Counted from the stretch's first letter, positions 1-7,658 are shown. The stretch: 12,368 bases of DNA from Methylococcaceae bacterium (GCA_005779525.1 SXIZ01000168.1:1-12368), one strand, 5' to 3'. Program-made: numbers and translations. The notes: generated by a model from the sequence alone, not told the origin.

Positions 1-556
1 CTTCGATGGTTTTACCTAAACCGACTTCATCCGCCAGCATAATGCGCGGCGACAAACGGTTGGCGGCTTCGTGGGCAATATACAACTGATGTGCCAATAA
101 TGAGGTACGCCCTCCCTGCAAGCCTTTATATTCGGCTTGTTGATGTTGTTGTGCACGTCTCCAGGTTTCATAACGTAGCAGAAACCAGGACTCAGGATCA
201 GTTTGTCCGGCAAATAAACGATCTTGCGGTTTGTTGAATTGGATATGATGGTTTAATTCCATTTCTTCCATGTGCGCTGGTTTGCCTTCGCTATCAACAC
301 CGTAATAGGTGATAATACCGCCTTCTTCGACGACTTTCTGCACCAGCAAATATTCATTATCCATAGATTCAATGGCATCGCCTTCGGCAAAGCGCACCCG
401 CGTTAACGGAGCGTTATCCGCAGCATATAAGCGTTTTTCGCCGCACGCTAAAAATAACATGCTTACGCGATTAAACTCAACGTCTAGTACCAAGCCCAAA
501 CCCAGCTCAGACTCTGTATTACTAATCCAGCGTTGGCCGGGGATGAAATCACTCAT
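1..556 (-). CDS. rapA: RNA polymerase-associated ATPase RapA, N-terminal part (partial)
   Basis: RapA (HepA) is a Swi2/Snf2-type ATPase that binds RNA polymerase and helps recycle it after transcription. Only about 185 N-terminal codons are present; the gene runs off the left edge of the window. The translation opens MSDFIPGQRWISNTESELGL, very close to the E. coli RapA start (GQRWISDTESELGLG). It continues through the Tudor-like N-terminal region, with the conserved segments KPQDRLFAGQ near residue 108 and RTSLLAHQLYIAHEAANR further on. It reaches the Walker A/motif I block LADEVGLGKTIE exactly at the edge. The start is the ATG at 554-556; a GAG lies 3 bases upstream, so the ribosome site is weak. 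It is divergent from the channel gene at 995. Identity is certain; the helicase domains and C terminus are not visible. Confidence 0.97.
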   Translation of the reverse strand, partial: MSDFIPGQRWISNTESELGLGLVLDVEFNRVSMLFLACGEKRLYAADNAPLTRVRFAEGDAIESMDNEYLLVQKVVEEGGIITYYGVDSEGKPAHMEEMELNHHIQFNKPQDRLFAGQTDPESWFLLRYETWRRAQQHQQAEYKGLQGGRTSLLAHQLYIAHEAANRLSPRIMLADEVGLGKTIE

Positions 557-607
557 TGCTCAAAATGCCTGTTTAGATAATTGCAAATCACACCAATTAA
601 AAAATAA

Positions 608-619
608 CCTATAGATAGG
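608..619. repeat. Small palindrome CCTATAGATAGG in the rapA leader
   Basis: Two 5-base arms (CCTAT and ATAGG) flank the two bases AG. It lies just downstream of the start point predicted from the promoter at 631-658, a position where a repressor could act. No known operator was recognised; this could be chance in AT-rich DNA. Confidence 0.3.
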
Positions 620-630
620 CTAATATCAGC

Positions 631-658
631 ATTATGGGATTAATTTTAGATTTTTCAA
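631..658 (-). promoter_or_regulatory. Candidate sigma-70 promoter for rapA
   Basis: Read on the minus strand, TTGAAA (653-658) is separated by 16 bases from CATAAT (631-636). Each hexamer matches the sigma-70 consensus at five of six positions. Transcription would start near 624, leaving a leader of about 68 bases before the rapA ATG. Orientation and distance fit rapA. Confidence 0.6.
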
Positions 659-732
659 CTCCGCAAGCGCCAAAATTTGCTTTTTTTATAAAAAAACATT
701 TAATTTCAATTACTTAAAAAGTATGTTTTTGA

Positions 733-756
733 TTGTTTTTTGTGGATAAAAAACAA
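733..756. repeat. 9-base inverted repeat enclosing a DnaA box
   Basis: TTGTTTTTT (733-741) and AAAAAACAA (748-756) are perfect complements around the 6-base centre GTGGAT. As RNA it would be a weak A/U hairpin. As DNA it is an AT-rich palindrome centred on TGTGGATAA. Confidence 0.6.
741..749 (-). promoter_or_regulatory. Perfect DnaA 9-mer box (TTATCCACA)
   Basis: The plus strand reads TGTGGATAA, so the minus strand carries TTATCCACA, the high-affinity E. coli DnaA box. It sits in AT-rich intergenic DNA. No cluster of further perfect boxes was seen nearby, so this is not an origin. It could be a DnaA regulatory or titration site, or chance: a given 9-mer on either strand is expected about once in ten windows this size. 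Confidence 0.4.
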
Positions 757-823
757 CACAAAGTATGCGTTTTAGCGTGGTTTTCACACATCGTCAATCC
801 TAAAGATTGAACATAACTGAATT

Positions 824-832
824 TGGTACAAT
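824..832 (+). promoter_or_regulatory. Candidate extended -10 promoter for mscK
   Basis: TGGTACAAT has the extended -10 form (TG, one base, then TACAAT, five of six to consensus). A TTGAAC at 807-812 is a possible -35, but the 14-base spacing is too short, so the extended -10 would have to carry the activity. The start point would be near 839, giving a leader of about 155 bases. Confidence 0.4.
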
Positions 833-918
833 TACCCCCATAACAATAGTGCGCTTTAGCTAGTCAGAACAATGTTTAGCTTTATTGAAAATTCGGCGCG
901 TAACGTATTTCTGCGCTC

Positions 919-957
919 TTAAGTCAAGTATGTAGCAGTTTTATACTATGTAACTGC
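919..957 (+). promoter_or_regulatory. Second candidate mscK promoter overlapped by an inverted repeat
   Basis: TTAAGT (919-924) and TATACT (942-947) are 17 bases apart; the -35 is poor and the -10 good. The inverted repeat GCAGTT (935-940) / AACTGC (952-957) straddles the -10 hexamer, as an operator would. Both points are suggestive only. Confidence 0.3.
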
Positions 958-994
958 AGATTTCTGCCATTCTTCAACCTGGTATTATGCCTCA

Positions 995-3900
995 ATGTCA
1001 ATAACCGCTTTATTTAAGTATATTTCCTCGACTCGCTCATTGGGATTTTGCTGTCTACTTATAATGTTGTGCTGTACCTTGGACCTAGCCCAAGCTGCTG
1101 AAAGCAACTCCAAATCCTTAGGCAACACTTTAGACAAAAACATCAGCGTTGAAGCCATAGAAAGCAAAATCAAGCTGGTGAATGAAAAACAAGGGCTAGA
1201 TGAGGTCAACAAAAATAAAATTGTAAACACTTATCAAGCGGCGAAAGAAAACTTGGATGATTTAAGCCAGGCGCGACAAAAAACCAGCTATTACCAAGAT
1301 GCCTTAAGCTCTGCCCCGCTCAAGATTAAAACCCTGCAATCCGAGTTAGAGCGCAGTCAAAACTCCAGCAACGACAAACCGCTAGAAAATTTTCAAGCGA
1401 TTCCCACGGACGAATTAGAACAACGCTATATCATTGAGAAAAGTAAGCTGAGTGATTTAGACGGCGTGATCAATAAAACCAATAGTGAAGTGTTACTGCA
1501 AAACAGCCGCCCACAATTAATTCATACCGAAGCTACTGCCGCCAAACAAGCTTTGGACGCTGCGCAACTAAAACTGGAAAATTTTTTACGTAGCGGAAAT
1601 AACAGTAAATTGGAAGCCGAAGCACAACAACTGTTTTTACAAACCGAAATTGAAGCCCGTACTGCCGAGCTAAAAATGTATGATTTGGAAACTATCAGCA
1701 ACAATATTCGCACCCAATTATTAAAGTTAAATCTACAGCAGACTAGCCTCAAACGCGCAGCCTTAGAACCCATTATTACCGCAATTGAAGAGCAACTCGC
1801 CTTGCGCCGCCAAGAAGAGGCCGATAAAGTCAACGAGGAACTTTCGCAAGCCGAAAAAGACGTGGCCGACAAACCCCAAGTCATCCAAATCATTACCCGT
1901 GAAAATATTCAATTTAGTCGCGAGTTACAAAGCATTACTCAAAAACTCGAACAACTGAATAGCCAAAAAAACACAATCAATGCGCAAACCACTGCCATAG
2001 CAGAAAATGAAAAAAGCGCCGAGAAACGCATTAATCTTGCAGGTCTAAGCCCGGCACTCGGACGAGCACTCCGCGAGCAGCGGCGTAATATTCGCTTTTC
2101 AGATGAGTTTTTACTGCAATCGCAAGACCTGGAGAGTGAGACCGCAGTTGCAAGTTTGAATCAGTTTAAACTGGAAGATAAAGTCAAGTTGCTCGGCGAT
2201 ATCGATGCCGAAATGACGCGCTTACTCAATGAGCAAGTTGCGCCAAACACCCCCGGACCCACACGTTCACGCATCAAAGCCGAATTGCGGATTCTGCTGA
2301 ATTCCCAAAAAGAAGTCTTGCAGAAGCTTAGCGATTTATATACTCACTATCTGCGTGCGTTGAATGACTTAAGTTTTTCCCGCCAAGAATTGGTGACCCA
2401 AGCCAATAATTATGCAGCGTATCTAGACAAGCGTTTACTGTGGGTTCCCAGTTCCCTACCCATAGATTTCGATTTTCCGAAACAAATTTACCATGCACTA
2501 CGGGATTTTTTAGCGCCTCAGCACTGGCTGACCGTCGCTGTCGAACTGTTCGCAGGTATCCGCAAGCATCCTTTTCTAAGTTTTATCGCGCTCGGGAATT
2601 TATTAATCTTACGCTATTTTAAAGACAAGGTACTTAACCTCATTCTCGAAAATAACAGTAAAGTCCTCAAACCTGCGACCGATCAATTTAAATATACAAC
2701 GCTGAATATTATTTTGACCATGGTCTTAGTCGCGCCTTTGGGGTTGACCTTACATTATCTGGGCTGGTTTTTAAGTGGTGATATGCAGTTAAGCAGTTTT
2801 AGCAAATCTTTTGGACTGGCACTGCGCTCTATTTCAATTCCATTATTTTTTATTCAATTTTTTCATACCTTATTTAGTATCGATGGCATCGCCCGAAAAC
2901 ATTTTCATTGGCGTAAAAACCCCTTAGCGATTATCCGCACGCAACTGCAATTATTCAAATACCTAACCTTGCCCGCCTTGGGGATAATGGTATTTAGCAA
3001 TCATTACGACAATCCAGCGTTAGCTGATACCTTGGGACGTAGCGCGTTAATCCTCAGCTTATTGTTACTGAACTATGTACTGCTGAATTTAGCTAATCCC
3101 AAAAACGAAATTTTGCCGAAACATATTTATGATAATTCCCATACTTGGTTAAGCAAACTGCGCTGGATTTGGTTTCCAGGTTTAATTGGCACGCCGTTGG
3201 TCAATTTAATATTTGCCGCCAGTGGTTATTATCAAAGCGCTTTAGAATTAAATGATAAATTTATCGCCAGTTTAGTATTAATCGTAATCGCGATTATGCT
3301 GCACGAATTAATTTTGCGCTGGCTGTTTTTAGTCAATCGGCAATTGGCGCAGGAAAATGCGCGCATCAACCAAATTTTGCAAGAAGAAGCGCATGAAGCC
3401 ATAATCAATGAACGCTTGTTTGATATCAACACCATCAATGCCCAAACCATTCAAATTCTGAATTTTGCGATTCTACTGGGATTAACCTTATGCGCCTGGA
3501 TGGTCTGGAAAGACATTCTGCCCGCTTTTTCCATCCTCGACCAAGTGGAACTCTGGCAGTATGAAGAGATGGTCGATCAACAAGAAATATTAAAGCCGAT
3601 CACCTTAAACAACCTGATTTTTGCCCTACTGTATTTAGTCATTGCCTTCATCACCGTTCGCAATCTCGCAGGCTTAATGGATATACTGATCTTTAGACGT
3701 TTGGCCATAGAAGCAGGTAGCCGCTACGCAGTAATCCAACTCAGCAAATATCTGATTATGACCTTAGCGTTGATTCGTTGCGCTGCGGAATTAGGCGGGA
3801 GTTGGGCGCAAGTACAATGGCTTGCAGCTGCTTTAGGGGTGGGCTTGGGCTTTGGCTTGCAGGAAATTTTTGCCAATATGGTCTCGGGGATCATTTTATT

Positions 3901-4411
3901 ATTCGAACGACCCATTCGCGTCGGCGATACCGTTACCGTCGGCGAAACCACTGGCATAGTCAATCGCATTCAAATCCGCGCTACCACGCTCATTGACAAT
4001 GACCAAAAAGAACTGATCGTCCCCAATAAAACCTTTATCACCAATCAATTAATCAATTGGACCCTGACCGACCCCATCACGCGTCTGGTCATCCCAGTAG
4101 GCATCGCCTATGGCTCAAATATCGAATTAGCGCATCAAATCATGTTAGACACGATCCGTGAAATTCCACAGGTGTTAAAAGTCCCAGAACCCAATGTCGT
4201 CCTCATTGGCTTTGGCGATAGTGCATTGAACTTTTCAATCCGCATTTTTGTGGGAAAATTAACTGACCGCCCGCAAGTGACCCATGATCTGCATTTCAAA
4301 TTGGAACAAGCGTTTCGGCAACATCACATCGAGATCCCCTATCCACATTTGGATGTCAGCATTCATACAGACCCTGAAGAGCAGCCCTTGAACCTCCATA
4401 AAGCGCAGTAA
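995..4411 (+). CDS. mscK: Large mechanosensitive channel of the MscK/MscM (KefA/YjeP) type
   Basis: An inner-membrane channel that opens under membrane tension to release solutes on hypo-osmotic shock. The 1138 residues match the roughly 1100-residue MscK and MscM proteins. A signal peptide ends with AQA at residues 32-34. A long Gln/Glu/Lys-rich periplasmic coiled-coil domain (about 36-480) follows, then many membrane segments from about 510 to 945. The MscS pore and beta domain spans about 940-1125: the pore helix block LAAALGVGLGFGLQEIFAN at 943-961, then FERPIRVGDTV at 970-980, and the conserved stretches LIVPNKTFIT and INWTLTDPITRLVIPVGIAYG. The segment before the pore (QVQWLAAAL) resembles MscK, whose role in E. 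coli is linked to potassium. MscK and MscM cannot be told apart with certainty here. The start is ATG 995; no clear Shine-Dalgarno was seen, and a 5-codon out-of-frame ORF (987-1004) overlaps it. Confidence 0.93.
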   Translation: MSITALFKYISSTRSLGFCCLLIMLCCTLDLAQAAESNSKSLGNTLDKNISVEAIESKIKLVNEKQGLDEVNKNKIVNTYQAAKENLDDLSQARQKTSYYQDALSSAPLKIKTLQSELERSQNSSNDKPLENFQAIPTDELEQRYIIEKSKLSDLDGVINKTNSEVLLQNSRPQLIHTEATAAKQALDAAQLKLENFLRSGNNSKLEAEAQQLFLQTEIEARTAELKMYDLETISNNIRTQLLKLNLQQTSLKRAALEPIITAIEEQLALRRQEEADKVNEELSQAEKDVADKPQVIQIITRENIQFSRELQSITQKLEQLNSQKNTINAQTTAIAENEKSAEKRINLAGLSPALGRALREQRRNIRFSDEFLLQSQDLESETAVASLNQFKLEDKVKLLGDIDAEMTRLLNEQVAPNTPGPTRSRIKAELRILLNSQKEVLQKLSDLYTHYLRALNDLSFSRQELVTQANNYAAYLDKRLLWVPSSLPIDFDFPKQIYHALRDFLAPQHWLTVAVELFAGIRKHPFLSFIALGNLLILRYFKDKVLNLILENNSKVLKPATDQFKYTTLNIILTMVLVAPLGLTLHYLGWFLSGDMQLSSFSKSFGLALRSISIPLFFIQFFHTLFSIDGIARKHFHWRKNPLAIIRTQLQLFKYLTLPALGIMVFSNHYDNPALADTLGRSALILSLLLLNYVLLNLANPKNEILPKHIYDNSHTWLSKLRWIWFPGLIGTPLVNLIFAASGYYQSALELNDKFIASLVLIVIAIMLHELILRWLFLVNRQLAQENARINQILQEEAHEAIINERLFDINTINAQTIQILNFAILLGLTLCAWMVWKDILPAFSILDQVELWQYEEMVDQQEILKPITLNNLIFALLYLVIAFITVRNLAGLMDILIFRRLAIEAGSRYAVIQLSKYLIMTLALIRCAAELGGSWAQVQWLAAALGVGLGFGLQEIFANMVSGIILLFERPIRVGDTVTVGETTGIVNRIQIRATTLIDNDQKELIVPNKTFITNQLINWTLTDPITRLVIPVGIAYGSNIELAHQIMLDTIREIPQVLKVPEPNVVLIGFGDSALNFSIRIFVGKLTDRPQVTHDLHFKLEQAFRQHHIEIPYPHLDVSIHTDPEEQPLNLHKAQ

Positions 4412-4414
4412 AAC

Positions 4415-5101
4415 TTAAAGTCGTGCTTCTTGAAAACGCGGCATTTGACCGAGCGAGCCCATGGGTTTGCAGTGCAGCATCGCCTCATCCACGACCGCGA
4501 TAATCTCGGCACATCCTAAAATTTGCTTGTTACTGGCAATAATATACCGAGCCAAATGCTCAATCAGCTGCCAATATAGAGGATCCTCAATAAAGTTAAA
4601 GGCTTCCAAAAATATTTGCGCAATTTTTTCGCTGCCTTGTGCCATGGTGTGGGTAAAACAATCGATATATTCTTGCACTAAAGCCACATCAGCAGCACCA
4701 CCATAAAAGCGTAACGCCTCAACATTAATCAACTGGCGATTAATCGCTTCGCCATCGCGTAGAGCAACATATTTTGCTTCCGCCAAAGGCCCTGCCAGTA
4801 AATTCACCATATCTGCCTCGAACGCCCACAAATAAGCTTGCTGGTCCGCTGTTGAAAAATGCAGTAACGAATGCGGTAGATTCTGAATCAGTCGCCCGCC
4901 TTCCACTTTCGCCCATGGCTCATTGCCATGCAAACCCTGACTATCACGTAGCGTGATTTGAAAAAACACAGGCGGTAAATTACATTGCTGATTCCGCAAA
5001 TAAATGGCAACCGCATGTCCTGCTTCATGAAAAGCAACTTGCTGTTGCAATTCTAATTGTTTACTCGCCTGAGTATCGGTGGTACTGAAATTTCTATGCA
5101 T
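4415..5101 (-). CDS. Stand-alone M41 (FtsH peptidase)-like metalloprotein without AAA domain
   Basis: No named gene is recognised. The 228-residue product carries the zinc protease motif HEAGH at residues 25-29, in the same five-residue form as FtsH. LLAGPLAEAKY (101-111) resembles the FtsH block around GGRAAEE, and GGAADVALV (134-142) puts an Asp at 138 where FtsH has its third zinc ligand after a Gly-Ala-x-x-Asp motif. AAA ATPase, Walker motifs, signal peptide and membrane helix are all missing, so it is probably a cytoplasmic zinc hydrolase or a non-proteolytic relative. The start is set at 5101 because AGGAG (5107-5111, minus strand) lies 5 bases upstream; an ATG six codons earlier (5119) has no such site. 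It ends 3 bases from the mscK stop, convergently. Function and substrate are unknown. Confidence 0.75.
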   Translation of the reverse strand: MHRNFSTTDTQASKQLELQQQVAFHEAGHAVAIYLRNQQCNLPPVFFQITLRDSQGLHGNEPWAKVEGGRLIQNLPHSLLHFSTADQQAYLWAFEADMVNLLAGPLAEAKYVALRDGEAINRQLINVEALRFYGGAADVALVQEYIDCFTHTMAQGSEKIAQIFLEAFNFIEDPLYWQLIEHLARYIIASNKQILGCAEIIAVVDEAMLHCKPMGSLGQMPRFQEARL

Positions 5102-5106
5102 ATTAA

Positions 5107-5111
5107 CTCCT
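5107..5111 (-). promoter_or_regulatory. Ribosome binding site deciding the start of the M41-like gene
   Basis: AGGAG on the minus strand, 5 bases before the ATG at 5099-5101. It favours this start over the in-frame ATG at 5117-5119, whose upstream sequence has no Shine-Dalgarno. Confidence 0.75.
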
Positions 5112-5197
5112 GTCGCCATGCGGGCCTAAACCGCGAATATGAATGATGCTGAAGTGTAGAAGAGAAATTACGCACTGAAAATGTGGCAAAACGCCGC

Positions 5198-5212
5198 GCG
5201 ACAAATTGTCGC
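5198..5212. repeat. 15-base perfect palindrome upstream of the M41-like gene
   Basis: GCGACAAATTGTCGC has two perfect 7-base arms around one central A. It lies about 97 bases upstream of the M41-like start and about 257 bases before the divergent acetyltransferase. The odd-length symmetric form suits a dimeric DNA-binding protein better than an RNA hairpin, since a one-base loop is impossible. No known regulator was recognised. Confidence 0.5.
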
Positions 5213-5430
5213 AGATGGAGGGTGTTAATGTATGTATTAGGGAGGCAATGTTAGTAGCGCGTGCCTGCATTTAGTGTAACGGAATGTTGGGTTAACTAAG
5301 TCAATAAATACAGTTGATGAAAAGCTGTGCCTGTGCGAATGGCTTACTAATAGTGATCACATTCCAAATCGGGCGTTAATGATTAAGAAAAAAGTTTTTA
5401 AATTATAGGCAATTTTAAGTGGTAACTCTT

Positions 5431-5439
5431 TGCTAAGAT
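5431..5439 (+). promoter_or_regulatory. Candidate extended -10 promoter for the GNAT gene
   Basis: TGCTAAGAT is an extended -10 (TG, one base, TAAGAT). No good -35 was found at the usual distance. The start would be near 5446, about 23 bases before the ATG at 5469. Confidence 0.4.
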
Positions 5440-5468
5440 AAATGATCTAATATCAGATTGGTCCACGT

Positions 5469-5939
5469 ATGATTATCATCCGAAATTTTATCGCCACCGA
5501 TACCGAGTCAGTCCAACTCATCTATACAGCATGTACTCGCGAACTACGAGAGGTTTATGCCCCAAAACCAAATCCAAAGGATCAATTGCTTAACGGAATA
5601 GGGACAAACTTACGAATTGTGGCATTAGATGATTCGGGTAATGTCATTGGTGTTACTGAGTATATTCCACAATCTTTATTTCTCTATGTTCAAGGCATTG
5701 CGGTCGCTCAAACACATCGACGGCGTAGGGTAGCCTCCGCCCTCATTGAGTATACAGCTAAGCTTGCAGTTGAGCTAGGTTTACCAGCGTTGTCGTTGAC
5801 AACCATTAAAGAAACAGGGAATGTAGAGGTATTCAAAAAACTTGGGTTTATTGAAATCGAAGAGCGTATATCCGATCGATTTGTGGGCATTGATGGAAAA
5901 TCAATTACTGAAGTTAACTTTTGGCGGAATGTGCCTTAA
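5469..5939 (+). CDS. GNAT family N-acetyltransferase
   Basis: Family members transfer an acetyl group from acetyl-CoA to an amine on a small molecule or protein. The 156 residues are the usual length for a single GNAT domain. The N-terminal strand and helix start MIIIRNFIATDTESV. The core strand and CoA loop are VQGIAVAQTHRRRRVASAL (about 74-92), and VFKKLGFIEIEER (121-133) is the typical C-terminal block with the Lys-Leu-Gly-Phe turn. In the CoA loop the usual R-x-x-G-x-G/A pattern reads R-R-R-R-V-A: Arg87 (codon AGG) replaces the conserved Gly, which could weaken acetyl-CoA binding. The substrate cannot be inferred. No clear Shine-Dalgarno precedes the ATG. It stands alone between spacers of 367 and 215 bases and is not in an operon; a recent arrival is possible but no mobile element borders it. 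Confidence 0.85.
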   Translation: MIIIRNFIATDTESVQLIYTACTRELREVYAPKPNPKDQLLNGIGTNLRIVALDDSGNVIGVTEYIPQSLFLYVQGIAVAQTHRRRRVASALIEYTAKLAVELGLPALSLTTIKETGNVEVFKKLGFIEIEERISDRFVGIDGKSITEVNFWRNVP

Positions 5940-6026
5940 CATTGTAAAATTAACGACTAGCTAGCACAAAGTGGGCAGTAGTTCTTACCCAGCTTATCAA
6001 CGGTAAATAGTTACACATGGATATAA

Positions 6027-6043
6027 AAAGCGCCCCCCGCTTT
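6027..6043 (-). terminator. Probable rho-independent terminator after uppP
   Basis: Read on the minus strand, AAAGCG and CGCTTT form a 6-base stem around five G, followed by TTATAT so that the stem runs into a short T tract. It lies about 110 bases after the uppP stop. On the plus strand there is no T tract, so it suits uppP better than the acetyltransferase gene. The stem is short, hence moderate confidence. Confidence 0.5.
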
Positions 6044-6140
6044 AGTAATCCAGGCTCCTGATTTGGCGCTATAGGCCAATATTTAACTGCTATAGAGTAA
6101 GCTACAGACAGCCATACCATTCGACGGCTTAATGAAATCA

Positions 6141-6158
6141 CCTCAACCTCAACCTCAA
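6141..6158. repeat. Triple hexamer repeat at the uppP stop codon
   Basis: CCTCAA occurs three times in tandem from 6141 and ends at 6158. On the minus strand this reads TGA GGT three times in the uppP frame, so the stop codon is followed by two more in-frame stops. Confidence 0.85.
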
Positions 6159-6982
6159 CTTGCCGACCACTCCACCAAACCACTATACGCCGTCCCCAAA
6201 ACCACTAAGCCAAACACAATACGATACCAAGCAAACACGATGAAATCATGCCCACTGATATAGCGTAGCAAGCCTTTAATCGCTAATAAGGCACTGATAA
6301 ACGCGGCCAGCATACCGACGGCAAAATACGGGGCATCCACAGCTAATTCCAATAATTCCCGATGTTTGTACAGATCATACAAGCTAGCCACGACTAGCGT
6401 AGGAATGGCTAGGAAGAAAGAAAATTCGGTCGCGGCTTTGCGTGACAGTCCAAAAAATAAGCCGCCGATAATAGTTGACCCCGAACGCGACATCCCCGGG
6501 ATTAACGCACAGGCTTGCGCTAGCCCAAGTTTAAGTGCATCCAGCGGGGTTAAATCATCCACGGATTCCACTCGCACGGTGTGCTGGCGTTTTTCGGCCC
6601 AGATAATGATGAATGCCCCGAAAATAAAAGCCAAGGCCACTGGCACTGGTTTAAATAATAGCGCTTTGATATGTTTACCAAATAAAAAGCCCAAGCTCGC
6701 TAACGGTAGAAAGGCAATGCTTAAGTTAACTGCAAATTTCTGTGCCACAGGGTCGCTACTAAGACCTGTCAAGACCGACCAGATTTTTTTACGATATTCC
6801 CAACACACCGCCAAAATGGCACCGACTTGAATGACCAGTTCAAATACTTTGCCTTTTTCGTCGTTGAAGTGCAGTAAATCCCCCACCAAGATCAAATGTC
6901 CAGTACTGGAAATCGGTAAAAATTCGGTCAAGCCTTCTACGATGCCTAAAATTAAGGCTTTGATAACTAGTATTAAATCCAT
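6155..6982 (-). CDS. uppP: Undecaprenyl-diphosphatase UppP (BacA)
   Basis: An integral inner-membrane enzyme that removes one phosphate from undecaprenyl diphosphate, regenerating the lipid carrier for peptidoglycan and other envelope polymers; its overproduction is known to give bacitracin resistance. The 275 residues match the family length (273 in E. coli). The catalytic signatures are clear: [15 protein letters not shown] at 16-30 (acidic residues E16 and E20, S26, H29) and PGMSRSGST at 162-170 with the essential Arg166. The rest is hydrophobic with about eight membrane segments. The start is ATG 6980-6982, with no clear Shine-Dalgarno. It lies 75 bases after tag on the same strand and may be co-transcribed; that gap holds a 6-base hairpin GCTGCA/TGCAGC (7008-7029). 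Confidence 0.97.
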   Translation of the reverse strand: MDLILVIKALILGIVEGLTEFLPISSTGHLILVGDLLHFNDEKGKVFELVIQVGAILAVCWEYRKKIWSVLTGLSSDPVAQKFAVNLSIAFLPLASLGFLFGKHIKALLFKPVPVALAFIFGAFIIIWAEKRQHTVRVESVDDLTPLDALKLGLAQACALIPGMSRSGSTIIGGLFFGLSRKAATEFSFFLAIPTLVVASLYDLYKHRELLELAVDAPYFAVGMLAAFISALLAIKGLLRYISGHDFIVFAWYRIVFGLVVLGTAYSGLVEWSAS

Positions 6983-7057
6983 AGGTATTTTTGAATAAGT
7001 GAAACAAGCTGCATGGCTGACCTTGCAGCGCTAAACAAGCAGGATAAACGCTTTTAG

Positions 7058-7621
7058 CTATTTGCTCAATTGCGCATGACGAAAACATGCGGTGACATGA
7101 TCATTCACCATACCAATTGCCTGCATATAGGCATAGCAAATCGTGGGGCCCACAAATTTAAAGCCTCGCCGGAGGAGATCTTTACTCATAGTTACTGATT
7201 CTGGCGTACTGGCAGGTAAATCACTATGGGATTGCCAATGGTTTTGTTTAGGGGTACCGCCGACGAATTGCCAGATGTAGGCATCAAAACTGCCAAATTC
7301 CTGCTGCACCTGGATAAACGCTCGTGCATTTAATAAGGTGGATTGAATTTTTAAGCGATTGCGAATAATTCCTGGATTGTCCAACAAGGCTTGTATGCGT
7401 TCTGCATCAAACTTGGCAACGCTATGTACATCGAACTCGGCAAAAGCTTGGCGGTAGTTTTCGCGTTTTTTTAAAACCGTTACCCAACTCAAACCCGCTT
7501 GTGCGCCCTCTAAAATCAGCATTTCGAACAGCAAGCGATCATCGTCCACTGGCACGCCCCATTGCTGATCGTGATAAGCTTCAGAAAGCGTATCCGACAG
7601 CGCCCAAGTACACTTTTGCAT
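7058..7621 (-). CDS. tag: DNA-3-methyladenine glycosylase I (Tag)
   Basis: It removes 3-methyladenine from alkylated DNA, starting base excision repair in the cytoplasm. The 187 residues match E. coli Tag in length and sequence. The zinc-binding residues known from E. coli Tag are at identical positions: Cys4, His17, His175 and Cys179. The active-site Glu38 lies in LFEMLILEGAQAGLSWVTVL, followed by KKRENYR. The block RRGFKFVGPTICYAYMQA is also typical. The start is ATG 7619-7621 with a G-rich AGGGGG six bases upstream. It lies 37 bases after the secreted caspase-like gene and 75 before uppP, all on the minus strand, so one transcript is possible. Confidence 0.97.
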   Translation of the reverse strand: MQKCTWALSDTLSEAYHDQQWGVPVDDDRLLFEMLILEGAQAGLSWVTVLKKRENYRQAFAEFDVHSVAKFDAERIQALLDNPGIIRNRLKIQSTLLNARAFIQVQQEFGSFDAYIWQFVGGTPKQNHWQSHSDLPASTPESVTMSKDLLRRGFKFVGPTICYAYMQAIGMVNDHVTACFRHAQLSK

Positions 7622-7658
7622 AGTGAGCCCCCTGCTTGCTCAGTGAAAAATCTATAGG

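Larger units (their letters stand above)
557..994. other. AT-rich divergent intergenic region between rapA and mscK
   Basis: No gene is supported in these 438 bases. The stretch from about 640 to 760 is strongly AT-rich with long T and A runs. It holds a rapA promoter, two candidate mscK promoters (824-832 and 919-947), a perfect DnaA 9-mer at 741-749 and a 6-base hairpin TCAATC/GATTGA at 794-810. An open frame at 309-614 on the plus strand is an antisense shadow of rapA. Confidence 0.7.
5102..5468. other. Divergent intergenic region between the M41-like gene and the GNAT gene
   Basis: No credible gene lies in these 367 bases. They contain the 15-base palindrome at 5198-5212 and a candidate promoter at 5431-5439. 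Two very short ORFs were examined and not called: 8 codons at 5249-5275, where GGGAGG sits only 2 bases from the ATG, and 20 codons at 5317-5379 with no ribosome site. Confidence 0.6.

Noticed and set aside
557..994. Replication origin near the DnaA box
   Set aside because: Only one perfect 9-mer, no cluster of boxes, and no dnaA, dnaN, gidA or replication initiator gene nearby.
5317..5379. 20-codon ORF upstream of the acetyltransferase
   Set aside because: No ribosome site and no recognisable sequence; likely chance.
5950..6183. 77-residue open frame on the minus strand overlapping the uppP end
   Set aside because: It is out of frame with uppP, its Val-Glu run comes from the hexamer repeat, and it crosses the terminator hairpin.
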